DNA from: Dehalococcoidia bacterium UBA1141
Lineage (GTDB): Bacteria; Chloroflexota; Dehalococcoidia; Lucifugimonadales; UBA3495
Assembly: GCA_002311385.1 (NCBI GenBank)
Contig: DCAE01000120.1
Location: 16,629 to 40,864, forward strand
Length of the DNA: 24,236 bases
Direction: 5' to 3'
Part shown: piece after piece, positions 8,978 to 17,065 of the stretch
Layout of the letters: each line of letters starts with the position of its first letter
Numbering within the stretch: the stretch's first letter is position 1
Notes under the pieces: model-generated
Databases searched by the model: none
Told to the model about the DNA's origin: nothing
Seen by the model: the letters and a program-made list of their open reading frames with translations, nothing else
Program-made: the position numbers and the translations under genes

Positions 8978-9418
8978 TCAGGGTAGTACGTTTGTACCGG
9001 GGGCGACCGGTGTCAGGTAGACCAAAGCAATCTGCCGACTCGTACGGTCTTGGAACCTTTGGTAGATTGGTGTTTTCTCCACCAAACGGCTCCATAGCTG
9101 TTCTCTGGCATCCGAGTCCACTGTCTTGGCGATAACCTCAATCTTCTCGCTGCCCACCTGTACCAACGCCTTCGGTTCCGAGCGCAGGTTCAAGTACCAG
9201 GCCGGATGCTTGGGAGAGCCGCGGTATGAGGCTATCACTACGTACGAGTCTTGTTCCAACAGATACCCCAGCGGCACGCTGTGGAGCCGGCCTGACCGCC
9301 TTCCTGTTGTGGCCAAGAGTAGCATCGGCATGCCAGCAATGGATGCTCCAACCCGCCCACCGGACAGGCGGAAAACAGCGGCATGGGTCGACCGCACGAG
9401 TTTGAAGAACCACCGCAC
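8978..9418 (-). CDS. Deazaflavin (F420)-dependent nitroreductase family protein (DDN-type)
   Basis: 146 residues starting at GTG 9418, with GGAG 8 bases upstream. The central block TTGRRSGRLHSVPLGY followed by VVIASYRGSPKHPAWYLNL is the signature of the DDN/FDOR-A split-barrel family, which binds F420H2 (some members bind flavins or fatty acids). The F420-phosphate-binding Arg/Ser and the PKHPAWYLNL segment are both intact. The amphipathic hydrophobic N-terminus (MRWFFKLVRSTHAAVFRL) is common in this family and may associate with membrane. Such enzymes reduce quinones, nitro compounds or unsaturated ketones; the substrate here is unknown. The gene lies 92 bases downstream of the ThDP enzyme on the same strand. 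Confidence 0.9.
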   Translation of the reverse strand: MRWFFKLVRSTHAAVFRLSGGRVGASIAGMPMLLLATTGRRSGRLHSVPLGYLLEQDSYVVIASYRGSPKHPAWYLNLRSEPKALVQVGSEKIEVIAKTVDSDAREQLWSRLVEKTPIYQRFQDRTSRQIALVYLTPVAPGTNVLP

Positions 9419-9510
9419 CTAAGCTACTCCAAGGCCATACTGAACATAACTGAGCCAGGTATACGCTTGCCTGAGACATTTCAGGATGCCAAGACTTGCT
9501 CGGCCTGCGT

Positions 9511-11151
9511 CTAGTTGAAATTGGACCTTCGGGCCTCCAGGTTGGTGTGAATGTCCAGTAGAACCGTCTTGCCTTCGGCGTTGAGCTGCCGGGCTTGCTT
9601 CAACGCATTGGCGACCTCGCCAGGCTGGGTTACGGTGATACCGACTGCGCCCATACCTTCGGCAATCTTAGCGTAGTCGCCGGTCATATGGGTGGTGCCG
9701 AACAGGTCTCTGGCTGTGGGATAACCTCCCGGATAGGTAGCCATGCCGCCGTTGTTCAAGACTATGGTAGTAATCGGCGCGCCTGCCCTCACTGCCGTCT
9801 CGATGTCCAAGCCGGACATGCCGAATGCGCCGTCGCCCATGAAGTTCAAACAGAATCGGTCCGGCTTAGCCAATTTGGCGCCAATCATCAGCGGGATGCC
9901 ATACCCCAAGTGGGTGGTCTTGCCCCAGCCAATGTAGCTGTGAGGGACGGTGGACGTGTAGAAGGGCATGATAGTGTCCCGTGGAGCTCCTGCATCGTGG
10001 GTGACCACGCTGTTTACCTTGTCCAAATTGCGTTCCAACTCGCCGATGACCCTATAGGTATTGATTGGCGTTTCGTCGGAGTTTAGAATTTCCGTCCAAT
10101 CGGCCATCCATTGGGCCTTAAGCCGGGAGATCTCCTCAGAAGTTTTCGAGAAATCTCCGCGACCACCGTCGCCAATCTGGCCTTTGACCTCATCAATCAT
10201 TGCTTGAAGTGTCAGCTTGGCGTCTCCGGGAATCCCCACGTCCACGGAAAAGTCTTTATTGAGATCTTCGATGCTTTCGGTGTTGTGAATGATCACCTTA
10301 CCGTCGGGAATTGGTTGACCGTAACTAGTGCGGGTCATGCTGGAACCGACGGCGAAAAGCACATCCGACTCCTGAATCCACGTCCGTGCCGGCAAAGATG
10401 TCGCACTGCTTCCAGCCCCCAATGACAGGGGATGGCGGTCATCAAAGGACGACTTGCCCGGCATGGTGCTGTACACCGGTATCCCTGTAAGCTCGGCCAG
10501 TTCTTGGAGTTCTTCGGTGGCATCGCCCATCAGCACACCCATGCCCGACCAGATAACCGGCTTGTTGGCTTTCAACAGCAACCCGACGGCATCCTTGATG
10601 TCTCCGGCGGCCGGCGATTGAGGTGAGCGCTTAGGTGGATGATAGTTCAAAGCTTCGTCGGGGACCTCTTGGGTGCTGACGTCGCCGGGAATCTCTACTA
10701 TTACCGGACCGGGGCGTCCGTTGCGGAGATTGTGGAACGCTCGCCGCATAACGTTGGCAACCTGGTCGGGCTGAAGAATAATCTCCCCGTATTTAGAGAC
10801 GCTCTCGTAGGTGCGCACCGGTGAGAAGTTGGGCCTGATGGCGTATTGGTTAACGTTGGGCCCGCCGGGCAGCCAGAGGATGGGAATGTTATCCCCAAAC
10901 GCCTGGGCTATGCCGCCCATGGAATTCTCCGAACCGGGGCCACCCTGGGTGATAACAACGCCGAACTTCTCCCGGTCATTCATCCGGCTAAAACCGTCGG
11001 CCGCCATGATGGCGCCTCGCTCATGCCTGAACATGATTGTTCGGATGCCCTCAATTGCGACGGATTCAATAAGCTGGTTGGACGGGAAGCATGAAATCCA
11101 CTCGATTGCCTCCAGTTTTAATATGCGGGCTACTGCTTCGTTTACGTTCAT
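9511..11151 (-). CDS. Thiamine pyrophosphate-dependent enzyme, acetolactate synthase-like
   Basis: 546 residues in the three-domain ThDP decarboxylase/ligase arrangement. The N-terminal Pyr domain has the cofactor-activating glutamate Glu44 in FRHERGA. The central domain follows (about 190-320, including PVIWSGMGVL). The C-terminal PP domain has GDGAFGMSGLDIETAVRAGA starting near residue 439 and NN at 466-467, the Mg/ThDP-binding motif. AGGA lies about 6 bases before the ATG. It resembles acetolactate synthase large subunits and benzoylformate/sulfopyruvate-type decarboxylases, but no regulatory small subunit (ilvH-like) is adjacent, so a biosynthetic AHAS role is doubtful. It is preceded by a NIPSNAP gene with a 61-base gap, probably one transcript. 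Confidence 0.9.
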   Translation of the reverse strand: MNVNEAVARILKLEAIEWISCFPSNQLIESVAIEGIRTIMFRHERGAIMAADGFSRMNDREKFGVVITQGGPGSENSMGGIAQAFGDNIPILWLPGGPNVNQYAIRPNFSPVRTYESVSKYGEIILQPDQVANVMRRAFHNLRNGRPGPVIVEIPGDVSTQEVPDEALNYHPPKRSPQSPAAGDIKDAVGLLLKANKPVIWSGMGVLMGDATEELQELAELTGIPVYSTMPGKSSFDDRHPLSLGAGSSATSLPARTWIQESDVLFAVGSSMTRTSYGQPIPDGKVIIHNTESIEDLNKDFSVDVGIPGDAKLTLQAMIDEVKGQIGDGGRGDFSKTSEEISRLKAQWMADWTEILNSDETPINTYRVIGELERNLDKVNSVVTHDAGAPRDTIMPFYTSTVPHSYIGWGKTTHLGYGIPLMIGAKLAKPDRFCLNFMGDGAFGMSGLDIETAVRAGAPITTIVLNNGGMATYPGGYPTARDLFGTTHMTGDYAKIAEGMGAVGITVTQPGEVANALKQARQLNAEGKTVLLDIHTNLEARRSNFN

Positions 11152-11212
11152 TACTGTTCCTACTTGGTCATTTCTTTTAAGTGCCTGCCCAACGCGCGTT
11201 CTAAAAACGGAG

Positions 11213-11533
11213 CTAATGAATCACCGATGCGGCGGTTGGCTCGATTCTGGTGATTACCATCTTTTCCCTGTCCAGCATATCTGGGATTTTTGGGCCGATG
11301 TTGTTCAGCCATTCGTCACTCTGATATACGGCCTCGTAAAGGCGCTCACGCTCACTTTCGCTCTCGAACCTGCGGATCCAGACATACAGGTTTTCATCCT
11401 GTTCACCCGTGAAGCTGCCCACGATAACCATCCCTTTCAAGACTTGGAATGGAATGATTACTTCTTCCATGTATTTGACCCAGTTGCTCCGCTGGCCCGG
11501 ATGTGTCGTGTATTGCCTCAGTTCTAAAAACAT
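11213..11533 (-). CDS. NIPSNAP family protein
   Basis: 106 residues beginning MFLELRQYTTHPGQ, the typical NIPSNAP opening, with a ferredoxin-like dimeric alpha/beta-barrel pattern (LYVWIRRFESESERERLYEAVYQSDEWL). An almost consensus ribosome site, AGGAGGT, lies five bases before the ATG, the strongest in the window. Bacterial NIPSNAP proteins are small and mostly uncharacterised; they frequently neighbour catabolic enzymes. This gene is directly upstream of the ThDP enzyme and probably leads its operon. Confidence 0.88.
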   Translation of the reverse strand: MFLELRQYTTHPGQRSNWVKYMEEVIIPFQVLKGMVIVGSFTGEQDENLYVWIRRFESESERERLYEAVYQSDEWLNNIGPKIPDMLDREKMVITRIEPTAASVIH

Positions 11534-11658
11534 CTCTACCTCCTAAATCTGTTCCATCGGGTAGTAATACTCTGGAATTTGCGCCTGCTATGTTATCAGA
11601 TGTCCAGGGCTATGGAAGTGTGTCAACCGACCGGACACCATAAAACTGGGGCGGAGGT

Positions 11659-12765
11659 CTAAAAGACTTGTCGGTTGTTGCTCAGTTCTTGCAAGAAAAG
11701 GTCCAATCGTTCTTGGAATGCCGGGTCTGCGCCAAGACCGGCGTCTCCATCTCGCGCTAGAACCTCAGCCTCTTCAAGGGATGATGCGGAGTAATAGGCT
11801 GGGAGTATTCGAAACTCAGACTCTCCAGCCAACACTACCGTGCCCAAGGTGGCCGCCTCCAATTCCAGTCTCTCGGAGCTACCCAGCTTCTCTCGCAGGT
11901 CGTTCAAGCCAGCCATGCCATGGTGCAAGTAGACTTCGGAGAGCAGATCCCGCTGCTTTTGGCTGCTCAGGGACTTCATAACCACGGACCTGCGTATCCT
12001 GCGGCGGCGTATGGCTGAGGTTAGGAAGGAATAGGAAAGAACCGCAGCCGCGAACAGGCCCAAAACAACTGCAGCGCTCATGACAAACAAAACGGCCCGA
12101 ACCAGTTGTACCGCCCAACCGCCACCGAACAGGTCGGACAGGAAACCCGGCCCTTCGACCTTGACCGGGACCCGTGTCAGGGTAATTCCTTCGATACCGG
12201 CTATCTTGCCTAAGGGAATAATCTCGGGGGTCACGTCCTTCGGGTGGACCACCAGCATATTGAAAGAGAAAAATTTCCCTTTTTCTATGATGGCCTTCTC
12301 AAACTCAACAATGTCTTCTCTTACGACCCGTGGGTTGGCCTTGGTGCTGAGGTAACCGGAGCCGCCCTCAATCAATCTGGCCTCGATAACCCGGCCGCCA
12401 ATCACCTGTAAGCCCCAAATTTCGTCCTGGTCATACTGGGTTTGAAGAATATCGACTTCACCGTTATTAACTATGCGCATGGCGTAGATGCGCAGGTTAA
12501 GGTTTTCTCCTTGGATATCCTCGTTCTGGAAAGTGATTTGCAGGTCTTCCACCGGTGTCCGCACGTCGAGAACGTCTGTCTCCCGCAGAATCTCATAGGT
12601 CAACTTGGGTTCGGCCTCACTAAGACCGGAGAGTCCGAAGAAAAGGGCAAGGGAAACCGATACAGCGAAGGTCAGGGCTGCGAAGCTCCCGCTCCGGTGG
12701 TCTTTAACCCACCGTCCCGCCTTGTTGAAAAGCGCAGGGAATCTGGATTCCGAAACTGCGGCCAT
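11659..12765 (-). CDS. Two-TM membrane protein with large extracytoplasmic domain
   Basis: 368 residues with GAGG 7 bases before the ATG. One membrane segment lies at about 28-48 and a second at about 220-250, the second followed by the basic stretch RRRRIRR (253-259), which places the C-terminus inside. Between them is a roughly 170-residue exported domain: LTYEILRETDVLDV, DLQITFQNEDIQGENLNLRIYAMRIVNNGEVDI. That beta-rich pattern recalls uncharacterised bacterial membrane proteins with a similar extracytoplasmic domain. The cytoplasmic tail (260-368) is helical and ends NNRQVF. Function is unknown. A 17-bp hairpin and short repeats lie upstream. The interrupted gene at 17306 has the same N-TM / exported domain / C-TM plan but I see no clear sequence match. 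Confidence 0.72.
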   Translation of the reverse strand: MAAVSESRFPALFNKAGRWVKDHRSGSFAALTFAVSVSLALFFGLSGLSEAEPKLTYEILRETDVLDVRTPVEDLQITFQNEDIQGENLNLRIYAMRIVNNGEVDILQTQYDQDEIWGLQVIGGRVIEARLIEGGSGYLSTKANPRVVREDIVEFEKAIIEKGKFFSFNMLVVHPKDVTPEIIPLGKIAGIEGITLTRVPVKVEGPGFLSDLFGGGWAVQLVRAVLFVMSAAVVLGLFAAAVLSYSFLTSAIRRRRIRRSVVMKSLSSQKQRDLLSEVYLHHGMAGLNDLREKLGSSERLELEAATLGTVVLAGESEFRILPAYYSASSLEEAEVLARDGDAGLGADPAFQERLDLFLQELSNNRQVF

Positions 12766-12835
12766 CTGTTTCCCTCAGCCTTCGAGCCAACGGGCAAGAA
12801 GGCCTTAATGAAGGTGGATTACCTCACCTTTTTTT

Positions 12836-12880
12836 GGATTTGACTCGCGGATTTCACTCACTGAGGATTTTACTCACTGT
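12836..12880. repeat. Three short direct repeats (GGATTT-ACTCAC type)
   Basis: GGATTTGACTCGC, GGATTTCACTCACTGA and GGATTTTACTCACTGT follow each other directly, with a 13-16 base period, about 70-115 bases upstream of the minus-strand membrane-protein gene. They may be regulator binding sites or slippage products. The rest of the 310-base gap holds a strong hairpin (12998-13034) and nothing else I can support. Confidence 0.5.
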
Positions 12881-12997
12881 GGTTGCCAGTATCAACCTTG
12901 ACCAAACTGGGCACGTCATGCGGCTTAGCAGCAACGAATTAAGGCAGCATCTGACGGAAAATCGTCGAAGAATTTTATAGCGCTTGATTCCGAAACG

Positions 12998-13034
12998 CCA
13001 AGCAGCCCGGCCAATGGTTGGCCGGGCTGCTTGG
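12998..13034 (-). terminator. Perfect 17-bp hairpin downstream of the 316-residue gene
   Basis: Arms CCAAGCAGCCCGGCCAA and TTGGCCGGGCTGCTTGG are perfectly complementary with a three-base loop, TGG. It lies 42 bases past the stop of the minus-strand gene at 13076. No clear T-run follows on either strand (CGTTTC on the minus side, TTCGGG on the plus side), so it is an imperfect intrinsic terminator; it may also protect a transcript 3' end or attenuate readthrough into the next gene. Confidence 0.6.
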
Positions 13035-13075
13035 TTCGGGCATCTACCTGATTAATGGGCAATCCAGCGTTGAAA

Positions 13076-14026
13076 TTAACCACGCACCATGTTGGGAGTG
13101 ACCTCCGCAGGCAGACCCGGGTGGCCAGTTGCCACCACACCCATAGCTTCCATCTCCCGGGCTCTCTTGGTCATCTCAGGGAGAATGGCATCTATCTTAT
13201 CTTGGTCCAAGTCGGCCGCCACACCCGGATAACCGGCGCGATCAATCATTGCCGCCAATTTCTTGCCGTCAAACTTGTCCAACACCCAACCCAGGTAATC
13301 CGTGATTAAAGTCTTGTCCCAATAGATTCGGTGGTTCTTGTTCCTAGGGCCATAGTGGTAATGAGGGCCGTCCCAGAAACAATCGAAGGCCATTATCTCA
13401 GTCTCTTCCGAGAAGGACTTTCCCTGAGACCCCGCCAAGTCGGCCAAAACGTGAATCGCCAGGCCGCCATCTCCGACGGGAAGCCTGCGCATCTCCAAAC
13501 CAAAGCGGATATTCCCCGCCTCGAAGATGTCGGTGCCTCGGTTATGCTTGACGGTATTTCGTTTGGTGGAGAAGAGCTCTACGGCGCTTGATTCCAATTC
13601 GGGAAGCACCATCACTGCTTCTTCCAGGTCCAGTTTTTCGGCTATCTCGGAGTACCCTGCCCGTATGAGCATATCTGGGAGTTTCTTTGCCAGGGTCTTA
13701 ATAGTCCAACTTATGGGATTACCATCGGCGATTGGGTCCATCCGGTAGAGCTTCCCGATGCCCGTAGGCGCGTACTCCATGTCTTGGAGCATCATGGGTC
13801 CATCAGATTTCAAGTCTCGGTTTTCCGGTCCATAGATATAACTCTTTTCGATGTCGAAACAATTGAACCGCAGAAGATTGGTCTGCTTCCCATCGACTTC
13901 GGCTGCGACCATGATGGCCACTCCTTGGTCGGCATGGTCTTGGATGTTGCCGTCCCAAAGTTCGTGTCGGACTACAAACGTTACGGGACCTGCTTCAAAT
14001 CGAGTTTTCAGTTCTGTGCTGGCCAT
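13076..14026 (-). CDS. Unknown 316-residue protein made of two homologous halves
   Basis: ATG at 14026 with GGAGG five bases upstream; a GTG 12 bases further out overlaps that site and is rejected. I do not recognise the family. The two halves (about 9-150 and 169-292) align with each other. FEAGPVTFVVR matches FEAGNIRFGLEMR. GVAIMVAAEVDG matches GLAIHVLADLAG. LLRFNCFDIEKSYIYGPENR matches IMAFDCFWDGPHYHYGPRNK. IRAGYSEIAEKLDLEEAVMVLPEL matches a run beginning IDRAGYPGVAADLDQDKIDA and ending ILPEM. Each unit therefore has a beta-rich part with an F-x-C-F ... Y-x-YGP-x-N core and a helical tail, suggesting an internal duplication or pseudo-dimer. Conserved His/Tyr/Asn in the second core could bind a ligand. 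No signal peptide or TM segment. It is divergent from the aminotransferase. Confidence 0.8.
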   Translation of the reverse strand: MASTELKTRFEAGPVTFVVRHELWDGNIQDHADQGVAIMVAAEVDGKQTNLLRFNCFDIEKSYIYGPENRDLKSDGPMMLQDMEYAPTGIGKLYRMDPIADGNPISWTIKTLAKKLPDMLIRAGYSEIAEKLDLEEAVMVLPELESSAVELFSTKRNTVKHNRGTDIFEAGNIRFGLEMRRLPVGDGGLAIHVLADLAGSQGKSFSEETEIMAFDCFWDGPHYHYGPRNKNHRIYWDKTLITDYLGWVLDKFDGKKLAAMIDRAGYPGVAADLDQDKIDAILPEMTKRAREMEAMGVVATGHPGLPAEVTPNMVRG

Positions 14027-14526
14027 TTTTACCTCCACTTTTCAGTATCGAAAAATCGTGGTCAGTCACGATTATACTCGCCAGGCCAGTGATAGTACAA
14101 ATATTAGTGAATTGACTTTATCTCATAAATCTTGGTTGGCCTGACTACGCCAACAAGCTCAATCTCAGAAACTTCATTCCATCCGGAACAATTTAAGATT
14201 TGCGTAAGAATGATGTATGAATAGGGTATTGCCAATAATACCGATCTAAATATTAGAAATCTTTGTGCCGTATTCGATTCACAAAAATATGTCTTAAGCG
14301 ATCGATATATACCGTGAATACCGCATTGGCAATTGGTTAGCAAATAACCGAGGTATTGGTATTGATACGTTTGCGAGTTGTTCATTACGAGCTCCCCGAT
14401 GATGCGTGGGAATTCGACACTCCAAAGGAGGAGTGGTAGCATGTTTTCGCCATTGGTCGGGGCACTAATGTGGCTTCTACTCAAAGCCGAGAAGTTTTGA
14501 AGCTCCAGTTTCCGGGAGGATTGGGC
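14027..14526. promoter_or_regulatory. AT-rich divergent intergenic region
   Basis: About 500 bases between two outward-facing genes, clearly more AT-rich than its surroundings from about 14090 to 14400. A 126-codon open frame on the minus strand (14104-14484) crosses it, but it has AT-driven composition (many Ile, Tyr, Asn, Ser) and no ribosome site, so I do not call it. ATTGCCAAT (about 14228) and ATTGGCAAT (about 14325) form a widely spaced inverted pair, which is weak. The region should hold promoters for both neighbours. Confidence 0.4.
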
Positions 14527-15713
14527 ATGTCAAGCGAAGGTCTAGACTATTTGGAACTGTTCTCCAAAGGTCCACCTCCCGCCTCCCACCCGTGGCAGGG
14601 CCACCCAAAGTACAACTTCATCGGCGGCCACCACGACCCTGATTTGCAACCCATGGACGCATTCATAGAGTCGGCTGCGAATGTTTTCAAAGGCGACCCT
14701 AGAAGCCTTTCTATGTATGGCTTCATGGCCCCCAAGGGATGTTGTCCCTGCGCCGCTTTCTAGTCCAGAAGCTAGCCAAGCACAGGGATATTCACGTGTC
14801 GCCCGAAGAAGTGCTAATCACCTCCGGCTCCGGCCAGGCCATCGAACTGATTAATGAAATCTTGCTAGAGGAAGGGGATACGGTAATCGTCGAAGGCTAT
14901 AGCTTCGCCGGAGCCCTCACCTATCTGAGGCGGCGCGAGATTAACATAATCGGCATAGAATTGGACCAAGACGGTCTGCGGATGGACCGACTTGAGATGG
15001 CTCTTGAAGAGCTACGAAGCAAAGGGATACGACCCAAATACATCTACACAATCCCAACCCTGCAAAACCCCACCGGCACCGTGATGACCATGGAACGCCG
15101 CCATGAATTGCTAAGACTTAGCCAGGAGTATGGCGTTCCCATCTTTGAGGATGAGTGTTACACGGTCTTAATCTTTGAAGGCGAGTATGAGAATGCAATC
15201 CGGTCCTTGGACGATTCAAACCGAGTGCTGCACATGGGCTCTTTTTCCAAGACCTTGGGCCCTGGAGTGAGACTGGGTTATGCGGTTGCGCCGTGGGATA
15301 TCATGAGCCGGTTGCTCTCCCGCAAGAACGATGCTGGAACTGGCGTCATGGATCAGTTGATAGTTGGCGACTACTTCTCCAACCACTATGAAGAGCATAT
15401 CCAGACGGTGCGTTCGGGCCTCAGACGGAAACTAGACGCCCTCACGGCTGCCTTGCGGGAGCACTTTGGCCCCACCGTTGAGTTTGAAGTTCCAAGAGGC
15501 GGCATGTTCCTCTGGGTGAAACTGCCTTCCGGTGTTGATTCACGTGGGTTGGTTGAGCCAGCGCTCCGGGAGGGTATAGCCTTTAATCCCGGTCCTGACT
15601 GGTCGGCCAACCCCGAAGATGCCACCAATTACATACGCCTATGCTTCGCCCTTCCGTCGGAGGCTGAGATTTGGGAAGGGGTTCAGAAGATGGCCGAGGT
15701 GTTTCGATTTTGA
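14527..15713 (+). pseudogene. PLP-dependent aminotransferase (class I/II fold), frameshifted near 14735-14745
   Basis: The true start is ATG 14527, with GGAGG seven bases upstream; the protein begins MSSEGLDYLELF. This frame covers the N-terminal part (IGGHHDPDLQPMDAFIES ... MYGFMAPKG) and then runs to a stop at 14761-14763. The rest continues in another frame from about 14739 (LSLRRFLVQKLAKHRDIHVS) to 15713. Insertion of one base after GGATGT restores a single protein of about 395 residues of family-typical length. The second part has PTLQNPTG, the Asp/Tyr of FEDECY, and the PLP lysine in SFSKTLGPGVRLGY. It resembles MocR-like or 2-aminoadipate-type aminotransferases; the substrate is unknown. 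ATG 14739 is an unlikely real start because purine-rich sequence abuts it and a fold-1 aminotransferase lacking the N-terminus would be crippled. It is decay, a sequencing error or, less likely, programmed frameshifting. Confidence 0.85.
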
Positions 15714-15770
15714 CCCGGACTTTCCTGATTGATCCGGCCGTTCCTGTTTGCATAAAACGCTACAGGCACT

Positions 15771-15795
15771 AAACTAGCCCACATATAAACTAGCC
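15771..15795. repeat. Direct repeat upstream of LLM oxidoreductase
   Basis: AAACTAGCC occurs at 15771-15779 and 15787-15795, a 16-base period, 34-58 bases before the start of the LLM oxidoreductase gene. The position suits an operator overlapping a promoter; nine bases is short and could be chance. Confidence 0.35.
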
Positions 15796-15828
15796 AATCG
15801 GCGAAACTAATTAACTCGGAGAAGAGCG

Positions 15829-16917
15829 ATGGATTATGGGATTGGCATTCCCTCATATATCGAAGCTTGGCGAGAGGTGCAGGCGGCCGAGGAGGCAGGG
15901 TTCACCCACGCCTGGTTCTACGACTCCCAGCTAATATACAGCGATGTTTACGCAACCATGGCCCTAGCGGCGGAGCATACCAGCAAGATTAAGTTGGGAA
16001 CTCTAGTGTCCATTCCCAGCAACCGAATCGCACCGGTGACCGCATCGGCTATCGCAACCATCAACAAGCTGGCTCCGGGCCGGGTGATATTGGCCATGGG
16101 CACGGGTTATACGGGAAGAAACACCATGGGACTGCCGGCTATAACCATAGACCAGTTAAGAGAATATACCCAGCAGGTGCAAGGCCTTCTCCGGGGTGAA
16201 GACGTACTATTCAAGGAAGGAGATAAGGAACGCTGGGTCCGGCTGATTCACGGCGATCAAGAAGAGTTCATCAACATTAAGGACCCGATTTCCGTCTACT
16301 TGGCAGCCAACGGACCCAGAGGGCAGCAGGTGGTCGGGGAAATTGCCGACGGTTGGGTTACGACCCTCCGGGTGAGGCGCAGCCTTGAGCCGGAAATCGC
16401 TACAATATCCGATGCGGCGGGGCGCGCAGGCCGCAGCACGGAAAAACCATACACCGTGGCGCTGACCTTCGGTTGCGTGCTGCGGGAAGGCGAGACAATG
16501 GGGTCCCAACGGGTTATGGATCGGGTGGGCCCCAGCATCGTACCTGGATTGCATGCCCAATGGGAGGCGGGATTTGGCCCGGGGGCCAATCTGGGAATGC
16601 GCCCCGATGCCGAAATGGCGGATGCCTTCAACACATACATTCAGGAGTACGCCAGGGAAAACGGAACACCTTCCGACCGTCTCTACCTGGACGCTCACCG
16701 AGGGCACATGGTGTTCCTGAAACCCGAGGAAGAGCAGTTTGTGACCCAGGAGGCCATTGCCGGAACCCTAACCGGCCACGGGCCGGAGATTATCGAGAAG
16801 CTGGAGGCGATGGAGGCCAACGGTGTTGATAGTGTCGCCATCTCGGTCACGGACGCCCAAGGAGCCCGCGACTTGATCCAAGACTTTGGACATGAAGTGA
16901 TAAAGAAGCTGGCGTAG
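15829..16917 (+). CDS. LLM class flavin-dependent oxidoreductase
   Basis: 362 residues, with GGAGAAG upstream of the ATG. It has the bacterial-luciferase-like TIM barrel: MDYGIGIPSYIEAWREVQAAEEAGFTHAW..., KIKLGTLVSIPSNRIAPVTAS, the GRVILAMGTGYTGRNTMG loop, PISVYLAANGPRGQQVVGEIADGWV and a C-terminal helical part. Members use FMN or F420 to oxidise or reduce small organics; the pattern near the N-terminus resembles F420-dependent methylenetetrahydromethanopterin reductase-like (MER) proteins more than FMN monooxygenases, but the cofactor cannot be fixed by eye. It lies 115 bases after the aminotransferase on the same strand. A perfect 26-bp palindrome follows about 108 bases after the stop. Confidence 0.92.
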   Translation: MDYGIGIPSYIEAWREVQAAEEAGFTHAWFYDSQLIYSDVYATMALAAEHTSKIKLGTLVSIPSNRIAPVTASAIATINKLAPGRVILAMGTGYTGRNTMGLPAITIDQLREYTQQVQGLLRGEDVLFKEGDKERWVRLIHGDQEEFINIKDPISVYLAANGPRGQQVVGEIADGWVTTLRVRRSLEPEIATISDAAGRAGRSTEKPYTVALTFGCVLREGETMGSQRVMDRVGPSIVPGLHAQWEAGFGPGANLGMRPDAEMADAFNTYIQEYARENGTPSDRLYLDAHRGHMVFLKPEEEQFVTQEAIAGTLTGHGPEIIEKLEAMEANGVDSVAISVTDAQGARDLIQDFGHEVIKKLA

Positions 16918-17024
16918 ATGCGTTTCAGCCCCATGCACCTGAGAGAGGGCGGAGTTTGTGAAACCCGAAGTGCATAAGGGCCACGATACCCGAAAATAGA
17001 CCCTGAAATCTCCATGGAATCCAC

Positions 17025-17050
17025 CGGTGAATTCCCCGGGGAATTCACCG
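17025..17050 (+). terminator. Perfect 26-bp palindrome between LLM gene and small membrane gene
   Basis: CGGTGAATTCCCC is followed immediately by its exact reverse complement GGGGAATTCACCG. As RNA it would form an 11-bp stem with a CCGG loop. It lies 108 bases after the LLM oxidoreductase stop and 16 bases before the next gene. Only AAGCTTTCTG follows, without a T-run, so a factor-independent terminator is possible but weak; a dyad operator for the downstream membrane genes is an alternative. Confidence 0.55.
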
Positions 17051-17065
17051 AAGCTTTCTGACTGA

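Noticed and set aside
14104..14484. A 126-codon minus-strand open frame in the AT-rich gap
   Set aside because: Composition follows the local AT bias, there is no ribosome site or motif, and it overlaps the promoter side of two divergent genes.
14730..14763. Programmed -1 frameshift site in the aminotransferase
   Set aside because: No X-XXY-YYZ heptamer in the zero frame and no obvious stimulatory structure; families of this kind are not known for recoding.
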